Part shown: piece by piece, positions 58,578 through 64,000 of the stretch
Position numbering within the stretch: position 1 is the stretch's first letter
Layout of the letters: the number at the start of each line of letters is the position of its first letter
Assembly: GCF_003590095.1 (NCBI RefSeq)
Contig: NC_039479.1
Location: forward strand, 1,426,001-1,490,000
DNA: 64,000 nt
DNA from: Trichoplusia ni
Taxonomy: Eukaryota > Arthropoda > Insecta > Lepidoptera > Noctuidae
Reading direction: 5' to 3'
Made by a program: the position numbers and the translations under genes
The notes under the pieces: model-generated
The model's database searches: none
Told to the model about the DNA's origin: nothing
The model's input: the letters and a program-made list of their open reading frames with translations, nothing else

Positions 58578-58968
58578 ACACGGTGATGTTTTAGTCGTCT
58601 TACAAAAGCAGCCCAGTTCATGTATCCGACGTAAAATACCCCTAGGCGCGATTATTATTTTTTTATCATCAACTAAGATAATAAGTACGAAGAAAATTAA
58701 ACAAGAGAAATCTGAAATATAGTCTTAAAAATGATAAAAACGCCGCCGCCCGCGCCCCTCACCATTGTTACAAGGCTCGGACCGCGCTCGCAACAAAGCT
58801 GTGTTTCTAAAAAACGAATTGCATCATAATATTGAATAAAATTGCATTTTAAATTTACTATTTATATATATATATATATATTATATATTTTTTTATCATG
58901 AATGTGTTCTAGTCATTGGATACATGAACTGGGCTGCTTTTGTAAGACGACAAAAAAATCACGGTGTA
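58578..58968. mobile_element. MITE with ~50-bp terminal inverted repeats and GC-rich centre
   Basis: The left end CACGGTGATGTTTTAGTCGT and the inverted right end (closing ...CACGGTG) pair over about 50 bp with few mismatches, including the complement of 'ggatacatgaactgggctgc'. The interior has a GC-rich block (cgccgccgcccgcgcccc) and an AT tract. It has no ORF, so it is non-autonomous. The termini and short TATA flank suggest a CACTA/Chapaev/Transib-like transposase family; I cannot choose. Confidence 0.78.
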
Positions 58969-58969
58969 T

Positions 58970-60574
58970 ACTATCCTAAGCTATAAGAAGAAAAATATTA
59001 TATTTTTTTGTGTTATACATAAATTTCAGGATTGACTATTGAACTTGGCCCTTTGTCGTTGAAGTCAAAATTATACTTTAACTTGGCTCTCATTACACAT
59101 TTATGTTTTCGATGGGACAATAAAAATACCTCAAGACTTAACACATAATTTTGTCGCATTACAAACTACTATCCGATTGCTAATTAATGTTAAATACATG
59201 TCTAATTTCCTTCAGTATATTTGAAGAAAGTATTTCTATTTTGACACCTCAAAAGTGTCTACCACTCTTCACAAACCAAAAACTATAGCTGTTGTGGGAA
59301 AGAGATGCCGCTATAAGCCGCCTATTGCATTATCCTGCTTCGACAACAGTCTTAACTACAAAGATGGTGGTCCGAATGAGAGGCTAATCAGAGAATGTTG
59401 ATAACATATTGAGATGGCCGGACATCCTCATTGACACTTATATACTACGCATTAGGTCAAGTATTTTTATTAGATGTATTATTTATCTTACAGAGCTATT
59501 TGTGTTAAGTGCACGTCTATCACATTTTTCCTCGATGTTATAAAGAAGCTATTTGTTCGACACGGAAGACATTGGTAAAACTTGGTCCCTTGTTGTGTCG
59601 TCATCGCTACTTCACAGAACTTTTTCGTTAGATTTTTGAAGGTTCTAGCCAGAGCAAAGATAGAAAGAAGCCAGGTTCACTGAGGGCACCTCTGCGATCA
59701 AGCTTCGACTTAGGGTGTTACTAACAATCTTATTAAGGCAAACATGAACTAGACAGGCATGTTAGGGATGTGACGTGGCCACGTCACTGAGGGTTTGATA
59801 AAAATAGACTAAAAACAAACATCGGTTGGGTGACAAATACATTTCTGGGCAGAAATCTAAAATGTATTTATCACCCCACAAATTTGTGACTGTAATTAGC
59901 ATTTCGTGTTATAGCGGCAAAATAAATACTTACATCATCTGTGAAAACAATTGTTTAGCTCTCACGTTCAGGAGGTACAGCCTAATGAAGGAAGGACGGA
60001 TAGACTGTTTCAGCTTTTGGATACGGAACCCTATAAAAAAACAAGTAGTAACATGTCACAATTATAAAAACTTACTGTACTGACCTAAAATACCAAAACA
60101 TTCGATTATAAATAAACCAGATGTTTTAAGTTCATTGTCCTCAGACGAAATCCTGCTATAATAATCAGTGTATTAATAACATATAATATTATTATATGTT
60201 CTATAACGCTAATGTAGTTCACTGCGAGACATATCTGTGAAACCTGCCAATCATAATGTCTTTAGCAATCCTTAATTATTGCGAAAATCTTTGCTTTACA
60301 CCAGGCAATAAATAAGCAGGCGAATTATTTAAGTGATAATTAACGCACCAAAGACATAACTGTAAAAAAGAGAGCCAAGTTTAATACAAACATTATGTTT
60401 GGAAAAGGGCTTCGCTGCAAAAAGAATGGAGATTTAAATTAGAGCCAAGTTCTATACAGAATGGAATTATTTATTTATAAGAACAAAATCTCATTCTTTA
60501 TTTGATGCCTATAAAAATAGCAGTTGTTTAAAAATGTGAGATCTTAAAGTAGATTGATGGTTTTTTTATCAGAA
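58970..60574. other. No gene seen
   Basis: AT-rich; one MITE core at 59288. The ORF at 59826-60083 has no family resemblance. Confidence 0.5.
59288..59352. repeat. Fold-back MITE core copy
   Basis: 'gctgttgtgggaaagagatg' then 'ttatcctgcttcgacaacag'; arms still partly complementary. Confidence 0.45.
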
Positions 60575-60838
60575 TTTAAAATCTATATACTAATATATAA
60601 AGCTGAAGAGTTTGTTTGTTTGTTTGAACGCACTAATCTCAGGAACCTGGTCCAAATTCAAAAAAATCTTTTTGTGTTGAATAGACCATTAATCGAGGAA
60701 GGCTTTAGGCTATAAACAATCACGCTGCGACTAATAGGAGCGAAGGTACAAAGGAAAATGTGAAAAAAAAATAGGGCAGGTATAAATCATAAATAGTATC
60801 TTCTACCCACGGGGACGAAGTCGCGAGCAACAGCTAGT
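60575..60838 (+). mobile_element. Helitron-like non-autonomous element (Lep1-like)
   Basis: Begins tatatactaatatataaagc then 'gtttgtttgtttgaacgc', continues 'aatctcaggaacctggtcc', 'taatcgaggaaggctttagg', and ends 'acgaagtcgcgagcaacagc' plus TAGT. This order is shared by a Helitron-like family abundant in Lepidoptera. No target duplication is seen, as expected for Helitrons. Confidence 0.6.
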
Positions 60839-61258
60839 GTTGAAAAACTCTGTAGGTATACTACAACCCCTTGAGAGGTCAGACAGAGTTATTATTGCAC
60901 ACTATATAAAGATGAATTGTCACGTATAACAATTGCATTATTCCAGAAATAGCCACAACACGAAACAAAGCTATAATAAAAATAATGACATCCGTCCAAC
61001 GTCCATCAGATTGTTATCAAAACGGTTAAAAAACGCACATTGCGAAAAAACGGTCGCGACAAATGGGCTAGGGTTCCTACCGTTCTACCGTCGCATTAAT
61101 TAAATAACGAATATGTTTTGGCGTGTGAGCATGACTCATACGTGAATAGGGTTTCCCATAACAACAATGGACGCCAAGAACGCGTTGTTAATCGCCTTTG
61201 TGTATGGACGTAAGCCTTATCAAAGAAAGTTAGTCTATGCTGAAGATTGAAGAAAATA

Positions 61259-61615
61259 AATATCATCATCGGCCTAGCCTTTTCCCAACTATGTTGGGGT
61301 CGGCTACCAGTCCAACCGGCTAAGTACCTGTGTTTTACAAGGAGCGACTGCCTTTCTGATCTCATCAACCCAGTTACCTGGGCAACACGATACCCCTTGG
61401 TTACACTGGCTGTCAGACTTTTTTCAGCTTCTGACTATCTGTAAAGACTGTCAAAGATGTAGGAATAACAGCCGGGACCCACAATTTAACGTGCCTTCCG
61501 AAACACGGAGGAACTCGTTATGACAAAGATGGTCACCCATCCACGGACCAACCGCGTCAAGCATAGCATAGATCGAATCCCGTATGCGGTTTATCTTAAC
61601 CACGAATAATGATCC
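61259..61615 (-). mobile_element. 13208-type repeat, - strand
   Basis: The + strand begins atcatcatcggcctagcctt (complement of the tail), then 'caaggagcgactgcc' and 'gtgccttccgaaacacgg'. Near complete. Confidence 0.72.
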
Positions 61616-61764
61616 TTGTATACAAATTTTGATAATCTGATGCCAATTGGAATCATGAAAAAAATGGAGTTTAGTTTTTTTTAAGAATGATGTACTGTTT
61701 TTTTTAAATGGGCGAGTTAAGTCGGTTTAAGTCGATTTACAATAGAAACGGTATGTTCTGAATT

Positions 61765-62035
61765 TCGTCATCGTCATCATCCTCCTAGCATTTACTCCGA
61801 CTATATTGTGGTCGGCTGTCAGTGTCACCAGACGCAAGTACCAGTCTTTTAAAAGGAGTGACTGAAGATTCATATATGATGATAAAACAGCCGGGACCCA
61901 CGCTTCAACGTGCCTTCCGAAACACGGAGAAACTTGTTATAACATAAATGATCACCCATCCACGGGCCAACTACACCAAACGTAGCTTAACTTATGCAGT
62001 TATAGCTTAGCCATGAGCTACTGTGCTTTTACCTT
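61765..62035 (-). mobile_element. 13208-type repeat, - strand, second adjacent copy
   Basis: A shorter, more diverged copy in the same orientation 150 bp from the previous one: 'tcgtcatcatcctcctagca', 'cgtgccttccgaaacacgg' and 'gccatgagctac' mark tail, middle and head. Confidence 0.68.
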
Positions 62036-62165
62036 CAAACCTGAAGAAAACAAACCAAATATACTCCATTGAACCGCAGTAAGTGGCAGGCTACCGCGCG
62101 TGTAAATCCCCATGAAACGCCCATAAGCTGTGTACACCATAATTTATTTTTCCGTTGGCGCATAC

Positions 62166-62300
62166 AGGGGGTCTACCAATATACCTTAAAGTGAGACTTT
62201 CAGCCGTAGAAGCGAGATAGCTCATTACATTGCGAAGAGCGGCATCTCTTTTCCACAATCACGATTATGTTGCTTAATGATATTGTGGTAGGGAGTCAAG
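62166..62300. mobile_element. Fold-back MITE, both ends present
   Basis: The left end gggggtctaccaatatacct and the right end (complement of 'gatattgtggtagggag') are inverted, and the middle contains 'gaagcgagatagc' facing 'ggcatctcttttccac'. It is the most complete copy of a family also seen at 3691, 9131, 14281, 26279, 41107, 59288 and 63004. Confidence 0.6.
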
Positions 62301-63003
62301 AGGGGAAAATACCATAAATCTCAATAAAGCGCGCGATGCACAAACATACTAGTTCATTTTACTGACGTAGTAGTAATAACGTTGATGATAATAAATGTAT
62401 GTGGTTAGTTAAAGCCCGGTAATCCAAATGATGTGTTTTTGCGTATTCGGATGTAAGGAACAGATATCCTTTTCCGTTTTCGGTCTTTTTGGGAGTCATA
62501 TTTGAGGTGCAGTGCATAATGAATTTATTATCGATTTTTGTTTGAAACTCCTTGTTTTGTTTGAGTTATTTGAAAGGTAGATAAATGTCCCAAATAAATA
62601 AAGACATAGATGATAAAGGGAGAAGGTAGATGTTTTAACTTTTTCTTTCTTTCTACTTTCTTTCAACTACTTTCGCCGTTCACTTGCACGAAGAGCTTCA
62701 AGAAATCGTTTCTAACTTTTCTCCACTTTTCGTCAATTTCTTTTTTCTCCTGCATTGTCCTTTAAAACAACCTTTTAACTCATACCAATAAATAACTGTC
62801 TAATTCTCCAATAGTAATTAATTACAAGAGCTATCATTAGCTAAAACTGACCTAATAGTAGAATGTAAGACGTAGTACACTTTCCACGAAAACGAAACTA
62901 GAACTAATCACTATCACTCATAGTCGAGGAGTCAGACAAGTAACATGACACATCATCTTGACAATTAATTACAACAAGAACCACGAACTCTTAGACTAAG
63001 AGT

Positions 63004-63092
63004 GTTGCAGTTGTGGGAGCGAGATGGCGCTCTACAATGATGATAATGCCATCTCGCTTCCACGATGGTATCGATTATGCTTTGAGGGTTTT
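63004..63092. repeat. Fold-back MITE copy
   Basis: gtgggagcgagatggcgctc faces 'gccatctcgcttccac' across a short loop, so the unit can form a hairpin. Confidence 0.6.
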
Positions 63093-63484
63093 ATACTAAG
63101 TGAGTTAGTCTATATTTGATAAAAGTGACGGCAAATCAAGTAGACATAAACATGTAACTTCTGACCCGAATCAATTTTATGATTAGATTGTATTTTTGGG
63201 ACAAATAGAGATAGCTTTGTTTTAAGTTTAGTCAGAATTTAGGCGTCATCGTTGGAAATAAAATTATTATTCACTCACTATATCGTTACGCTCCCGTTTG
63301 GTAGCAGGGGTAGACAGAAGGGTAGCGAAAGTAAAAACATTTTCCCCGTTTATTTACATCATTTATGTTAGGTTTTTGCAATTTATTCTCCTTCCTTTTT
63401 TTTACGAATCCTATCGTAAGGATATCTAATATACTTATTTAGTAAGAATAATCATTGTGACGCAGAGGATTTCACAAACATTCA

Positions 63485-63600
63485 ATAAGGAAAACCATTC
63501 CTTCATCACACAAACGATTTTCATACGCGGGTATCGAACCCGCGACACGTCATTCCCAGTGGGGTTGGCATGGTAACCACAACCACTCGTCTATTCTGCT
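63485..63600 (-). mobile_element. tRNA-like SINE, - strand
   Basis: 'catcacacaaacgattttca' and cgggtatcgaacccgcgaca, then the complement of a tRNA-like D-arm near 63590. Another short piece, cacgggaatcgaaccggtga, lies at 63718-63740. Confidence 0.55.
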
Positions 63601-64000
63601 GTAAGCTAGCATAGTTTTACACTTCTTCTTACCTTTCTGGCACCAGCAGAGATTTTTATAAAGGATCAATAACCGATTGGTTCATACCTATTTCACAACA
63701 ATTACAACATCAAGCTCACACGGGAATCGAACCGGTGATGAGCAGCTTCCTTCTAGTAATAGCACATAATGGCTCTATGAGCGGTAGTCCTATAGTACGT
63801 GACCTATATTTGGCCCTTCGCCCTAAAGGACACGATTGCCGAAGTCGGATAACCCTGGCCCTATTTTAGCCAAAACAGGTAGTTGAGGAATATACCTTTA
63901 TTTCTCATAAGAATTACAATTTTACATGAGAAAATAAACTAAATTAACATTAAAAACAAAACGTATAGTAGCACAGTTAGAGTAGATATCGTAACCTTTG

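Larger units (their letters stand above)
62301..64000. other. No gene seen to the window edge
   Basis: Two tRNA-like SINE pieces and a fold-back MITE. No coding evidence. Confidence 0.5.

Noticed and set aside
1..64000. CRISPR arrays, prophage or bacterial operons
   Set aside because: No regularly spaced direct repeats, no operon layout; exon-intron genes show a eukaryote.

Overview
The window looks like nuclear DNA from a moth or butterfly, probably a noctuid-like lepidopteran. The DNA is AT-rich, genes are split into many short exons with GT-AG introns, and most of the space is held by repeat types common in Lepidoptera: tRNA-derived SINEs, RTE and Dong/R4-type LINEs, Helitron-like fragments and fold-back MITEs. 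No bacterial, plasmid or phage feature is visible. I found no CRISPR array, no rRNA and no convincing functional tRNA gene.

Two host genes are supported, and they are convergent (tail to tail). On the + strand, 17 in-phase exons between 29264 and 39714 encode most of a secreted ADAMTS-type metalloprotease: prodomain, zinc catalytic domain, disintegrin-like module, one divergent thrombospondin type-1 repeat, Cys-rich part and a C-terminal extension. Its first exon(s), with the signal peptide, were not found. On the - strand, 10 in-phase exons from 46914 down to 41302 encode a complete 566-residue coiled-coil protein. I identify it as augmin subunit HAUS3 (Dgt3 in Drosophila), which acts in microtubule branching in the spindle.

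Layout. 1-17.6 kb: no gene; SINEs, MITE copies, repeats and hairpins. 17.6-21.0 kb: an RTE-type LINE with a 12-bp target-site duplication. 21-29 kb: gene-poor, probably upstream or first-intron sequence of the ADAMTS gene. 29.2-39.7 kb: ADAMTS, with a young, internally deleted copia element in one intron. 41.3-46.9 kb: HAUS3. 47.8-52.7 kb: two Dong/R4-type LINE copies in the same orientation, each bounded by TAA repeats. 52.7-64 kb: no confident gene; SINEs, a long-TIR MITE, a Helitron-like copy, fold-back MITEs and one unidentified coding-like relic.

The two genes share no pathway I know of. No new multi-gene system is visible. The most useful points for follow-up are the mobile-element structures (TSDs, identical LTRs, single-frameshift or single-stop copies), several perfect hairpins, a repeat ending a few bases from a HAUS3 splice donor, and the unidentified relic at about 54.1-55.0 kb.
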